Translations under genes and position numbers: made by a program
Virus record (IMG/VR): IMGVR_UViG_3300047551_001325
Location: 1 to 64,000 of that record
Origin: a virus
Strand: one strand, 5' to 3'
DNA length: 64,000 nt
Shown: positions 22,499 to 31,234 of the stretch, in pieces
Position numbering within the stretch: position 1 is the stretch's first letter
Layout of the letters: each line of letters opens with the position of its first letter
The notes under the pieces: generated by a model
What the model was told of the DNA's origin: nothing
The model's database searches: none
Seen by the model: only the letters and a program-made list of their open reading frames with translations

Positions 22499-22828
22499 TT
22501 GATAGTTTTACTTAGTTTAATAATAATAAGCTTATGTTTGTATTTACTGTTTAGAAACACTTTAAACAGGCTTCAGTATATAGGGCCTGTTTATTGGATA
22601 ACACGTGATAACACACCAAAAGGAACCCCATTGTTATCTATTGGTTTTATGAGACAAACAAGTTTTCCTTGGAAAATTGGAAAAGGTATACAAGTAAGCT
22701 TACATAATTATTCTTTTCAACTTGGTATTTGTAAAAAATCAAACCATTCCGATGAAACAGAAGGTATCCTGGGGGCCCTAGGTGGTAGGTACTTAGATAC
22801 GTCAACAAAAGATATACGGGAGTGGTAA
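22499..22828 (+). CDS. Membrane-anchored hypothetical protein
   Basis: 109 aa from TTG 22499 after AAAGAAAGAG. Residues 2-18 (IVLLSLIIISLCLYLLF) form an N-terminal membrane anchor. The rest is soluble and basic, with a GILGALGGRY stretch near the end. The stop shares a base with the next ATG. Function unknown. Confidence 0.55.
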   Translation: MIVLLSLIIISLCLYLLFRNTLNRLQYIGPVYWITRDNTPKGTPLLSIGFMRQTSFPWKIGKGIQVSLHNYSFQLGICKKSNHSDETEGILGALGGRYLDTSTKDIREW

Positions 22829-23064
22829 TGTTTTTTAAAAAAGAACAACAAACAAAAACTGTTAAAAAACTTCCTAGGATTGAAAAAATGGATACACCAT
22901 CCATTATTAACTGGATGGATTTGACCATAATGAATCTTGGTCAAACTTTTGATAATTGGCGATACAAAGATCTCCCAGAGGAGGAAGTATCTCAACATTT
23001 GGAGATTGTAAACGGACTTTGGGAAGAACTTTTGAGTAGAAAATCAAATTTGAACAACAAGTAG
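22828..23064 (+). CDS. Hypothetical protein
   Basis: 78 aa, MFFKKEQQTKTVKKLPRIEK.... Basic start, then helical acidic stretches (DLPEEEVSQHLEIVNGLWEE). Start chosen at ATG 22828 because of the TAATG overlap and GGGAG upstream. No family recognised. Confidence 0.6.
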   Translation: MFFKKEQQTKTVKKLPRIEKMDTPSIINWMDLTIMNLGQTFDNWRYKDLPEEEVSQHLEIVNGLWEELLSRKSNLNNK

Positions 23065-23093
23065 TGTATTATTAATCGCATAGGAGATAACTA

Positions 23094-23393
23094 ATGGTAA
23101 ATCTAAATAAACGAGACAAAGAAAACCCTCATCCAAATAGAAAAGCCTTGTTAAGAGGGAACGGAAGAGATCGTGAGTACCTACACGAGTTGGTCAAAAG
23201 TATTAACCATCTTGGGTACGAATTTGGTTCTGTGTCACAAATAGTCTCTGGTGAACCCGAGGATTACGGTTACCTAGTTAGCTTGCCAGATTTGTTCTAT
23301 TTAATTGACAGAATTGCAGAATCTATCGGCATGCCAAAAAAGCCTCTAGACATCCCCAATCAGGGAATACTTTTTACTGACGAAGAAGTATAA
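23094..23393 (+). CDS. Hypothetical protein upstream of terminase
   Basis: 99 aa, MVNLNKRDKENPHPNRKALL..., with AGGAG upstream and a possible -10 (TATTAT, near 23068) in the 29-bp gap. Highly charged N-terminus, then a helical region (VSLPDLFYLIDRIAESIGMP). It directly precedes TerL. A small-terminase role cannot be excluded, but no HTH is obvious. Confidence 0.6.
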   Translation: MVNLNKRDKENPHPNRKALLRGNGRDREYLHELVKSINHLGYEFGSVSQIVSGEPEDYGYLVSLPDLFYLIDRIAESIGMPKKPLDIPNQGILFTDEEV

Positions 23394-23400
23394 TTAAGTA

Positions 23401-24960
23401 ATGCAACAAGTAGCAGAAGAAGGTTCAATACCTGAAGATATTGAAGCTCTAGAGCTTGACGAAACTTCTCAGGAGTTTATTGATCAGTTAGTTATGAAAC
23501 TTATACTCTTTACCGAAGAGTTCTGTAACGTAACTTTTTTCCCGTATCAAATACCTATTGCTTATCGGATGATTGAATCAATAGTAATTGGTGATGGTGA
23601 AGAAATAACACTTGTAGCTACCCGTCAGTCTGGAAAGTCCGAAGTTTTGTCAAACGTTTTGGCATCGATGATGGTGATTCTTCCTAAGCTTTCAAAGGTG
23701 TACCCAACATGGTTGGGTAAGTTTGAAAAAGGCTTTTGGTGTGGAGTTTTTGCCCCGGTTGAAGACCAAGCCGACACTGTGTTTAGTCGTATAGTAAGCA
23801 AGCTTACTAGTGATCATGCAATGGACTTTTTACTTGACCCTGAGATTGACGATAAGGCTACCTCTGGTGGGTCCCGAGGTAAAGGCAGGATCATAAGCCT
23901 TAAGCATTCAGGCTCTCTTTGCCGTATGCAAACTTGTAACCCAAAAGCCAAAATTGAGTCTAAAACATACCATTTTGTGCTTGTGGACGAAGCTCAGGAA
24001 GCTGACGAGTTTATGATTACCAAATCAATTAAACCCATGTTGGCATTCAATAACGGAAGCATTGCATTAACAGGCACAGCTACCAGGAATAAATCTTATT
24101 TTTATAAGATGATTCAATTTAATAAACGCCGCGATGTTAACTCTCGTCGTAACCACAGACAATGCCATTTTGAATACGATTGGAAAACGGCAGCAAAATA
24201 CAACGAAAACTACGCAAAATTCATCTCTAAAGAAAAGATAAGAATCGGAGAAGATTCAGACGAGTTTCAAATGTCTTACTGTAACAAATGGATTCTAGAA
24301 AAAGGAATGTTTGTTTCAGATGAACGTCTATCACGTATGTACGATCAGTCTATGGGCCTTGTAAAACAGTGGTGGAGAACACCAGTCGTTGTTGGCATTG
24401 ACGTAGCTAGATCAAACGACTCAACTGTTGTGACAGTTTGTTGGGTGGACTGGGACCATCCTGATGGTTTTGGGTTCTACGAACATCGAGTTTTAAATTG
24501 GTTGGAGATCAACAATGAAGAATGGGAATCACAGTATTTTGAGATTATTGATTTTCTTCGTAATTATAATGTTTATAGAATTGGTGTTGATGCCCAGGGT
24601 GTTGGAGGTGCTGTAGCCGAGCGCCTACAAATACTTCTTCCAAAAATAGAAGTGCTAGCAGTAACTTCTGACGCCAAAAACCAAAATGAACGCTGGGTTC
24701 ATTTAACAGAGTTAATACAAAGAGATCAGTTGATTATTCCTGGCCATTCAAAAGCACGACGTACACGATCTTGGAAAAGATTTAATCAACAAATGTCAGA
24801 CCTAGAAAAAGTGTACAGAGGACCATATCTTTTAGCTGCGGCCCCTGAGGAAAAAGGCGCTTTTGATGACTACCCAGACTCCCTAGCCATTGCTTGTTCA
24901 ATGTCTGTTGCAGACACTATGCCGATGGTGACGGTATCCGAGAGCCCATTCTTCAGATAA
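23401..24960 (+). CDS. terL: Terminase large subunit
   Basis: 519 aa, the usual TerL length. The ATPase domain has Walker A VATRQSGKSEV (about residues 72-82), Walker B VLVDEAQE (about 192-199) and coupling motif TGTATRN. The nuclease domain has GIDVARSNDST (about 331-341), IGVDAQGVGG (about 394) and DDYPDSLAIA near the C-terminus, supplying the acidic metal ligands of the RNase H fold. It packages DNA through the portal and cuts the concatemer. Confidence 0.95.
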   Translation: MQQVAEEGSIPEDIEALELDETSQEFIDQLVMKLILFTEEFCNVTFFPYQIPIAYRMIESIVIGDGEEITLVATRQSGKSEVLSNVLASMMVILPKLSKVYPTWLGKFEKGFWCGVFAPVEDQADTVFSRIVSKLTSDHAMDFLLDPEIDDKATSGGSRGKGRIISLKHSGSLCRMQTCNPKAKIESKTYHFVLVDEAQEADEFMITKSIKPMLAFNNGSIALTGTATRNKSYFYKMIQFNKRRDVNSRRNHRQCHFEYDWKTAAKYNENYAKFISKEKIRIGEDSDEFQMSYCNKWILEKGMFVSDERLSRMYDQSMGLVKQWWRTPVVVGIDVARSNDSTVVTVCWVDWDHPDGFGFYEHRVLNWLEINNEEWESQYFEIIDFLRNYNVYRIGVDAQGVGGAVAERLQILLPKIEVLAVTSDAKNQNERWVHLTELIQRDQLIIPGHSKARRTRSWKRFNQQMSDLEKVYRGPYLLAAAPEEKGAFDDYPDSLAIACSMSVADTMPMVTVSESPFFR

Positions 24961-24976
24961 GTCCATTAAAACGTGG

Positions 24977-24982
24977 TAATCT
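24977..24982 (+). promoter_or_regulatory. Extended -10 promoter box TG-G-TAATCT
   Basis: TGGTAATCT lies in the 59-bp gap between TerL and the next gene (ATG 25020, ribosome site AGGAGG). Predicted start of transcription near 24989. No clear -35. Prediction by motif only. Confidence 0.35.
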
Positions 24983-25019
24983 ACATATATACACGTCCAT
25001 TCCAACAGGAGGATAACCT

Positions 25020-25421
25020 ATGGCTGTAGCCCCCGCCCCAATGTTCCCAGAAAAGGGTGACCCACAATTTGAGCTTGCACTTGCTCCAAGCATCCCAATG
25101 AACCGTGGTCCACTCCGCTTTGAGGAAGGCGTAGCAACCGACACCGACGTTCCAATGGACTTTAGCATTGGCGCTTATGAGGACACCGCTCCTTCGCCCA
25201 TGCGGATGAACCACAACAATCCCGAGATGTTTTATAAGTACCCTGAGGAAACCATGCGTGAGCGCGCTCACGTAGGTTCCGCTACCTGGATTGAAGCCCC
25301 TGATCACCTCCGTGAGTTTGTTATGGGTTCAATGTCCGGAGATGGCATGCCCCAGTTTGAGTACTCCTATAACACAGGTGGGCACATGAATCTTCCCAAC
25401 AAGACAGTTGTTTCTGGCTGA
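25020..25421 (+). CDS. Hypothetical protein, possibly virion-associated
   Basis: 133 aa, MAVAPAPMFPEKGDPQFELA..., rich in Pro and Met (PSPMRMNHNNPEMFYKYPEE). There is no membrane segment or metal site. Its own promoter-like box and strong ribosome site suggest high expression. The position between TerL and portal would suit a head-associated protein. No family recognised. Confidence 0.65.
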   Translation: MAVAPAPMFPEKGDPQFELALAPSIPMNRGPLRFEEGVATDTDVPMDFSIGAYEDTAPSPMRMNHNNPEMFYKYPEETMRERAHVGSATWIEAPDHLREFVMGSMSGDGMPQFEYSYNTGGHMNLPNKTVVSG

Positions 25422-25434
25422 GATCTGATACAGT

Positions 25435-25460
25435 AAATGCTCCGTCTAAAAGGAGCATTT
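25435..25460 (+). promoter_or_regulatory. Hairpin that hides the ribosome site of the next gene
   Basis: AAATGCTCC (25435-25443) pairs perfectly with GGAGCATTT (25452-25460), directly abutting ATG 25461. The 3' arm contains the Shine-Dalgarno GGAG. An extended -10 (TG-A-TACAGT, 25429-25434) would start transcription near 25441, inside the 5' arm. Read-through transcripts could therefore fold and block translation while local transcripts could not. This logic is known from T4 late genes; here it is inference. Confidence 0.5.
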
Positions 25461-25622
25461 ATGAACATTCTTCAAATAGCAGCAGCTCTGAAGTACCTTC
25501 AGCGTGTAACAGCTCGTGGAGTTGAAGAAGAGCAGGAACTGTACGCATTAATCCAATCACTTTCAAATGCGTTGCATAATGCAAAACCTGTGTATACTAC
25601 AAGTGGCTCAACCGCCGCATAA
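25461..25622 (+). CDS. 53-aa hypothetical protein
   Basis: MNILQIAAALKYLQRVTARG..., a single amphipathic helix with an acidic middle (VEEEQELYALIQSLSNALHN) and a Ser/Thr end. Start at 25461, the base after the hairpin. No family recognised. Confidence 0.6.
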   Translation: MNILQIAAALKYLQRVTARGVEEEQELYALIQSLSNALHNAKPVYTTSGSTAA

Positions 25623-25661
25623 ACACACTCTTAACTAGAGTGGTATCACAAGGAGTATTAG

Positions 25662-25937
25662 ATGTCAGATTCCAACGGTCTTATAAAAGACTTAATGGAG
25701 CGTCATACGGGCTCTATAAAACAAAAGTGCTCGTACACTCGCATCAAAGAAAGCATGCCCGCTGATGAAGCGGAGGCTGTTGAAAACGCAGAGAAAGCCA
25801 TAAAAACTGATTCTGGCAATGGTAGAGCAAAAATCTATTCATGCACTTGGTTGTCAGAAATCCTAACCAAGAATGGCTATTCAATAAGCGCAAGCACAAT
25901 CTCCCGTCATATGAATGGGCGGTGTGGTTGTGAGTGA
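25662..25937 (+). CDS. HTH DNA-binding protein, small terminase candidate
   Basis: 91 aa. The C-terminal 35 residues (CTWLSEILTKNGYSISASTI then SRHMNGRCGCE) form a helix-turn-helix of the kind seen in actinophage HTH proteins, whose recognition helix ends in an H..G.C.C motif. AAGGAG precedes ATG 25662. Position beside TerL and portal makes it the best small-terminase candidate, but it could be a transcription factor. Confidence 0.65.
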   Translation: MSDSNGLIKDLMERHTGSIKQKCSYTRIKESMPADEAEAVENAEKAIKTDSGNGRAKIYSCTWLSEILTKNGYSISASTISRHMNGRCGCE

Positions 25938-26910
25938 TCTTGTCAAAGCCTTAACAATTGCTCCAGAGTGGCCTGTAGTACAACCAGGGCCGTCTGTGCG
26001 TATGCCAAAGCTTTCTACAAAAGCTTCATCAAGTAAAGATGGCTACGAAACATGTGTTGTTCTTCCAGACATGCAAATTGGTTATTTTAGAGCACGTTCT
26101 GGTGAGCTTGAACCAACACACGATGAGAACGCAATAGACATTGCTTTTTCAATTATCAAAAACTTAAATCCAGACTTAGTTGTGCTTGTCGGAGACAACC
26201 TTGATTTTCCTGAGTTTGGAAAGTACAGATTAAGTAGTGCTTATGCACTAACTACACAAGCATCAATTGACAGAGCAACTGTCCTTTGTGCTCAGTTAAG
26301 AACTGTTGCACCAAACGCTAAAATAGTTTGGTTAGCAGGAAACCACGAAGAAAGATTGGTGAACTTTGTCCTCGACAACGCAAAAGCAGCATTCGGAATC
26401 AAACGTGGGGTCAGCCCTGACTCTTGGCCTGTTCTTTCTATCCCTTATCTCTGTCGCTTCGATGATTATGGGGTGGATTATGTACCGGGCTATCCAGCGG
26501 GACAATTTTGGATCAACCAAAGACTCCGTGTCATCCACGGCACAAAAGTACGCAGTAACGGGTCGACAGCGCATGCGTACCTCAACACTGAAAAGTCCTC
26601 AGTTTTATATGGGCACATCCACCGCCGCGAATGGGCAGAACGCTCACGCGACGATTTCGATGGCCCAAAAACCATCATGGCCGCATCCCCTGGTACGTTG
26701 GCAAGATGTGACGGAACCGTACCATCGACAAAAGGATCTATAGATCTAGATGGTAGACCAATGACTATTGTTGAAGATTGGCAACAAGGTATTGGCATTG
26801 TGACCTACCAACCTGGTGAGGGAAACTTTTTCTACGAACAAATTCCATTCCATAATGGAACAGCATTTTTTAGAGGGAAGTTTTACAATGCACAAACCCA
26901 AAAAGTCTAA
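25915..26910 (+). CDS. Calcineurin-like metallophosphoesterase
   Basis: 331 aa from ATG 25915 (GTG 25930 is an alternative; both overlap the gene before). The five motifs are present: LPDMQIGY (D, with Gln in place of the usual His), VGDNLDF, GNHEERL, VIHGT and GHIHRREW, which bind two metal ions. The Gln variant of motif I occurs in other phage enzymes. The substrate could be nucleic acid 3' ends, cyclic nucleotides or a protein phosphate. Its place in the packaging region is unusual. Confidence 0.87.
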   Translation: MGGVVVSDLVKALTIAPEWPVVQPGPSVRMPKLSTKASSSKDGYETCVVLPDMQIGYFRARSGELEPTHDENAIDIAFSIIKNLNPDLVVLVGDNLDFPEFGKYRLSSAYALTTQASIDRATVLCAQLRTVAPNAKIVWLAGNHEERLVNFVLDNAKAAFGIKRGVSPDSWPVLSIPYLCRFDDYGVDYVPGYPAGQFWINQRLRVIHGTKVRSNGSTAHAYLNTEKSSVLYGHIHRREWAERSRDDFDGPKTIMAASPGTLARCDGTVPSTKGSIDLDGRPMTIVEDWQQGIGIVTYQPGEGNFFYEQIPFHNGTAFFRGKFYNAQTQKV

Positions 26911-27238
26911 AAACCCTACTACTCCCAAGTTAGCCATTATCACGTGGTTAGACGCATTTGATGGACCAACTGGGTGGGTAGATCCCTTGGATTATAAACC
27001 CCGCCCAGTTCGTCCCATCTCAGTTGGATGGGTAGTAGACGACTTTTTGAAAGACCATATAACGCTGGTCGGTACCTACTTAGTAGATCTCAATGATTCA
27101 CAAAATCCGGTGTACTATAGCAATCCCTCTCATATCCCTTTGGGAATGGTACAATCAATAACATACATTGACGTTCCAAGTTCAATAGAACAACTCATTA
27201 TTAATGATTTAAACACCAGGGGATTTAATGCCGATTGA
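26888..27238 (+). CDS. Hypothetical protein upstream of portal
   Basis: 116 aa from ATG 26888 (MHKPKKSKNPTTPKLAIITW...), with GAGGGAAG upstream and a 23-bp overlap with the phosphoesterase. ITWLDAFDGPTGWVDPLDYK suggests a small beta barrel (SH3-like). It ends inside the portal gene start (11-bp overlap). Function unknown; similar small proteins with a W.D...GW pattern are common in phages. Confidence 0.6.
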   Translation: MHKPKKSKNPTTPKLAIITWLDAFDGPTGWVDPLDYKPRPVRPISVGWVVDDFLKDHITLVGTYLVDLNDSQNPVYYSNPSHIPLGMVQSITYIDVPSSIEQLIINDLNTRGFNAD

Positions 27239-28919
27239 TTTCTGGTCACCAAGTTACAGAGCTTCTTCTAGTGACTTAACTGTTGCTATATCACCCCTTG
27301 GTTTAGTTGAGTTAGCTGACGAAGAGTTTGAGGTACACGGACCTAGGCTGAACAGATACAGCGCTTGTTGGGCTTGGTACCTTGGTCACCACTGGTCTTA
27401 CCGTCGTGAACAGGGTGAGCAAAACATCACTCTAAATTACACAAGAACGTTTGCTGACTACATTACAAACTTTTGTTTTGGTAAAGGTCTTCAATGGAAA
27501 GTGCCAGAACAAAATGCTGCAATCATTCCCCATCTATTACATAAAGTCTGGGAAATAGACAACTCAAAGCATAATGTGCTTTGGGAAATGGGGCAGTTAG
27601 CCGGCGTTACTGGTGACTGCTTCGTAAAGGTTGCTTACGAAGAGCCATACATTGACCCACTAGGAATCATGAATGAGGGACGAATCAGAGTAATTCCTCT
27701 AAACCCAGCGCACTGTTTTCCCGAGTATCACCCACACGACCGTGATCGACTACTTCGGTTTAAACTTAAATACCGATTCTGGGGTACTTCACCTGAAGGA
27801 ACACGCCAGGTATACACCTTTACAGAAATACTTACTGATGACAGCATTGAACAGTACATCAATGACGAACTAGTAGATCAGTACCCTAATCCAATTGGTC
27901 GTATTCCCGTAGTGCATATACCAAATATGACAATCTCTTCGTCACCTTGGGGTCAGTCTGATATCTGGGATATCATCCCCTTAAACCGTGAGTTAAACGA
28001 AAAGATGACCGAAATATCGGACATCATTAACTATCACGCAGCTCCGGTAACAATCATTATTGGAGCAAAAGCCAGTCAACTTGAACGCGGTCCAAAGAAA
28101 GTTTGGGCAGGTTTGCCAAAGGATGCATCTGTAACCAACCTAGAATCTCGTGGTGACATGGCTGGAGCGCTTCAGTACATTCAATTCTTAAAGCGTGTAA
28201 TGCATGAAATAACAGGTGTACCTGAGACTGCATTAGGTCAATTCCAGCCGGTGTCAAACACGTCTGGTGTGGCGCTGTCTATTCAGTACCAACCTCTAAT
28301 GAACCGCTATAACATGAAACGGATTCACTTTACAAAAGGTCTAGAGAAAGTTAATGAAATAATTATAAGAACTGCTGCTATTTTCCAACCAGAGTTGCTT
28401 ATATACGACCCCTCTAAAGCTGAGGCCCCAGAGGGCGATCAACTACCACAACTAGATCCATCTGATCCCCTTACCTATAAGACACAGGTTCACTGGCCAG
28501 AACCACTGCCAGTTGATGTACTCATTAAACTTAATGAAGCTCAGGCCAAAATGGCAATGGGTCTTGAATCCAAAGAAGGCGCTTTGCGTACTCTTGGTGA
28601 AGAATTCCCACGTGAAAAACTTGCTGAGATTTTTGAAGAACTGCGAGATGACGCTGTTGATCAGGGAGCGCTTGACATGCTTCGCGCACAGATTAACCAA
28701 GCAGTTATGCTTGCCACAGGCTTGTTACCTGGCCCCGAAGGTACCAGCACGGTACCCGCTGGAGGTGCTAATGTAACAAGTGCAGGTTCACCACAATCTG
28801 GAGGTCCATTACCTGGTCCTCAAGCAGTTGGTGGTCCTGTAGAAGGAATGGTAAACAATATAGTTGCAAAGGCATACGGAGCTAGGCTCGCCCAGCGCCG
28901 TGTTCCTGATGAAGAATAA
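27228..28919 (+). CDS. Portal protein
   Basis: 563 aa. LVELADEEFEVHGPRLNRYS and the wing region lead into the stem (WGQSDIWDIIPLNRELNEKM), with crown helices after ITGVPETALGQFQPVSNTSGVAL. The last pattern (GVP...LG....NTSG.AL) is typical of SPP1/HK97-type portals. The C-terminus is Gly/Pro-rich (GPLPGPQAVGGPVEG). Twelve copies would form the DNA channel at the head vertex. Gene order (TerL, portal, scaffold, capsid) confirms it. Confidence 0.9.
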   Translation: MPIDFWSPSYRASSSDLTVAISPLGLVELADEEFEVHGPRLNRYSACWAWYLGHHWSYRREQGEQNITLNYTRTFADYITNFCFGKGLQWKVPEQNAAIIPHLLHKVWEIDNSKHNVLWEMGQLAGVTGDCFVKVAYEEPYIDPLGIMNEGRIRVIPLNPAHCFPEYHPHDRDRLLRFKLKYRFWGTSPEGTRQVYTFTEILTDDSIEQYINDELVDQYPNPIGRIPVVHIPNMTISSSPWGQSDIWDIIPLNRELNEKMTEISDIINYHAAPVTIIIGAKASQLERGPKKVWAGLPKDASVTNLESRGDMAGALQYIQFLKRVMHEITGVPETALGQFQPVSNTSGVALSIQYQPLMNRYNMKRIHFTKGLEKVNEIIIRTAAIFQPELLIYDPSKAEAPEGDQLPQLDPSDPLTYKTQVHWPEPLPVDVLIKLNEAQAKMAMGLESKEGALRTLGEEFPREKLAEIFEELRDDAVDQGALDMLRAQINQAVMLATGLLPGPEGTSTVPAGGANVTSAGSPQSGGPLPGPQAVGGPVEGMVNNIVAKAYGARLAQRRVPDEE

Positions 28920-28969
28920 ATAGTTGTTTTAAAACAGTCATTATCAGCCCAACTAAAAGAGGTTAACTT

Positions 28970-29743
28970 ATGTCAAAATTTGAAGATGGTATTCAGGTTC
29001 CCGTAGATCCGGAAGAAGCGCCGGCTCCAAAGGTTCAGGAAGAAAAGTATTTCTCCGAAGAGGACATCCAAAAGGTGCGCCAACAGGAGAAGGAAAAGAT
29101 GTATAAGCGTCTTGAAGACGCTGACCATCGTGTCAAGTCAATGGAAGAAAAGCTAAACATTCTTAGTAGCGAGCGTGAAAAGGCTATTAAAGAAGCCGAA
29201 GATCGCGCTAAGAAGGAAGCTGAACTCATTCGTCAACGTGAGCTTGAAGAACTGAGCGCCAAAGAACTCCTCATAAAGAAAGAGGATGAGTGGAGCCAGC
29301 GCATCAACCAAGTTGAGCACGAATGGGGCCAGAAGTTTGCTGAGTTAGAAAAGCAACGTCAGGCGCAAGAAGCCATGCTTGATAAGGAGCGCTATCTCCA
29401 GCAACTAGAGTCTTACCGCCAAAGAAGAATCCAGGCGGAATCAGAGACGATCATTCCAGAGCTGCGTGATCTTATTTCAGGTAATACTGAAGAGGAGATT
29501 GAAAACAGCATCACCGTACTTCGTGATAGAAGTACTGCTATAATTGAATCAATCCAGCAGGCGAGTACCCCTCGTTTGAAGGGGGCTCCGGTAACGGCTC
29601 CCCCGTCTGGGCCACTGGACAACCAAACGGATTACCAAACGGTCAGCGCGGAGGATATCCGCAATATGCCGATGGATCAATATGTAAAAATGCGTGAAAG
29701 ATTACTGTCAGCAACACGGACTCAGCAACGAGGACGTTACTAA
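28970..29743 (+). CDS. Capsid scaffolding protein
   Basis: 257 aa, nearly all charged coiled coil (about residues 30-165, with EEKLNILSSEREKAIKEAED as a sample), then a flexible Pro-rich part and a short helical end (MPMDQYVKMRERLLSATRTQ). This composition and the position directly before the major capsid gene identify an internal scaffold. No protease gene is seen beside it, so removal may not need proteolysis. Confidence 0.85.
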   Translation: MSKFEDGIQVPVDPEEAPAPKVQEEKYFSEEDIQKVRQQEKEKMYKRLEDADHRVKSMEEKLNILSSEREKAIKEAEDRAKKEAELIRQRELEELSAKELLIKKEDEWSQRINQVEHEWGQKFAELEKQRQAQEAMLDKERYLQQLESYRQRRIQAESETIIPELRDLISGNTEEEIENSITVLRDRSTAIIESIQQASTPRLKGAPVTAPPSGPLDNQTDYQTVSAEDIRNMPMDQYVKMRERLLSATRTQQRGRY

Positions 29744-29778
29744 ACCCAAACTAACCCTATCCATCGGAGGATATTAAC

Positions 29779-30885
29779 ATGGCATTACCCGCACCCGCAG
29801 GTGGAGCAATTACAGGTACAGCTACCGGTTCAGTGACCGGTTATACTGACGGTAGTTCCGCTCTATCCCCAGCAATCCAGCAAATTTGGTCAAAGGAAAT
29901 CCTTTTCCAGGCCATGCCCGTACTTCGCTTTGAACAGTTCGCTGTTAAGAAGACCGAACTCGGTGTCATGCCCGGTTTGACCATCAACTTCATGCGTTAC
30001 AACAACCTTTCAGTTGATGAGTCAGCAGGAGCTACCCTTAGCGAAGGCACCCGTATGGAGCCCGTAGCTTTGTCCGCAAGCCAAATTCAGATCACCGTAA
30101 GCGAGCATGGTAAGGCTGTGGCTGTTACCGAGTTGCTGCTCAACGCATCTTTCGATGACGTCATGGCATCAGCTTCTCGTCTACTTGGTCGTCACATGGC
30201 CCAGAGCATGGACATCCAAGCTCGTAACACCCTCTACAAGAACGGTGTACCGTTCGGCGGTGGATCAGCAGTTCCTCCAAGCGTTGTGTTTGGTCGTACG
30301 GCTGCTTCTACCCGTGGAGCAATAAGCCCCTACGACGCCGGTACCCTTGGCACCGCTTCTTCACCCGGTTACCTCAGCCCAGCATCCATCAAGGATGCCG
30401 TTGAAGTTCTCGCCGGACAGAACATCCCACGCCTTGGTGACACCTACGTATGTTTCGTACACCCAAGTCAGAGCCGTTCACTTCGTGACTGGCCCGAATT
30501 CATCGAAGTCACCAAGTACGCCGCTCCCGGCAACTTCATGCTTGGTGAAATCGGTCGTTTGTACGACGTAGTTTTCATTGAAACCACCCAAGTCAAGAAG
30601 GGCCTAGATGCTACTGCATCAACTGCTCCTCTGTACGGAATGGGTTCAACCCTTGACACCAGTGCTACTTCTGGTTTCCAAGAAAACGCCGACGCTTACA
30701 ACGCCATCATGATCGGTGACAACGCCTTCGGTCACGCAATCAGCCTACCGGTTGAGCTACGTGACGGTGGTGTCATCGACTTTGGTCGTGAGCACGGTCT
30801 TGCTTGGTACGCCATCTGGGGCTTCGGTGTCATCACCCACGAAAGCCGTGTGATTCTAAACACACTCGGTGGCGCAATTTCCTGA
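29779..30885 (+). CDS. Major capsid protein (HK97 fold)
   Basis: 368 aa; GGAGGATATTAAC precedes ATG 29779. It lies immediately after the scaffold and is followed by a strong hairpin. Features of the family: SPAIQQIWSKEILFQAMPVL at the start, the P-domain helix (ASRLLGRHMAQSMDIQARNT) and the A-domain beta strands (RLGDTYVCFVHPSQSRSLRD). Codon choice is visibly biased towards C-ending codons, as expected for the most abundant protein. Confidence 0.92.
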   Translation: MALPAPAGGAITGTATGSVTGYTDGSSALSPAIQQIWSKEILFQAMPVLRFEQFAVKKTELGVMPGLTINFMRYNNLSVDESAGATLSEGTRMEPVALSASQIQITVSEHGKAVAVTELLLNASFDDVMASASRLLGRHMAQSMDIQARNTLYKNGVPFGGGSAVPPSVVFGRTAASTRGAISPYDAGTLGTASSPGYLSPASIKDAVEVLAGQNIPRLGDTYVCFVHPSQSRSLRDWPEFIEVTKYAAPGNFMLGEIGRLYDVVFIETTQVKKGLDATASTAPLYGMGSTLDTSATSGFQENADAYNAIMIGDNAFGHAISLPVELRDGGVIDFGREHGLAWYAIWGFGVITHESRVILNTLGGAIS

Positions 30886-30907
30886 ACTTAACGTTCAGAT
30901 GATGTAG

Positions 30908-30940
30908 TATGGTGGGGGGTAATTCCCCCACCATATTGCT
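30908..30940 (+). terminator. Hairpin terminator after the capsid gene
   Basis: TATGGTGGGGG (30908-30918) pairs perfectly with CCCCCACCATA (30925-30935), an 11-bp stem with a 6-nt loop, followed by TTGCTTT. It would end part of the transcripts after the capsid gene and so raise capsid mRNA over downstream genes. TAGTAT just before it could also be a -10 box. Confidence 0.8.
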
Positions 30941-30969
30941 TTATATGGTAAAACAAAAAGGAGAATACA

Positions 30970-31227
30970 ATGCCTCGTAAAATTACAACCACTACAAATT
31001 GGGCAGAACCAGCAGAAAATCAGGAAGAAGACGAAGTAGTCGTTGAAGAGCCAATTACGGTTTCTAACACCGACGGTGATCTTGTTAAGGCAAGAGTAAA
31101 AGGTACATGGCTCATGATCTGGGGCCAAGCCAAGTTTGACTTCAAAGACGGTAAGACCTACAAGCTTCCTAAGGATCTTTTTAACTATCTTCGCGCAAAC
31201 GGAAACATCTACGACACTATGGCTTGA
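30970..31227 (+). CDS. Small protein after capsid
   Basis: 85 aa, MPRKITTTTNWAEPAENQEE.... The N-terminal 35 residues are acidic and flexible; the rest (RVKGTWLMIWGQAKFDFKDG then KTYKLPKDLFNYLRANGNIY) is a compact beta-helix fold. AAAGGAG precedes ATG 30970. Its place after the capsid gene suggests a head decoration or head-completion protein, not proven. Confidence 0.65.
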   Translation: MPRKITTTTNWAEPAENQEEDEVVVEEPITVSNTDGDLVKARVKGTWLMIWGQAKFDFKDGKTYKLPKDLFNYLRANGNIYDTMA

Positions 31228-31234
31228 GGTGTAA

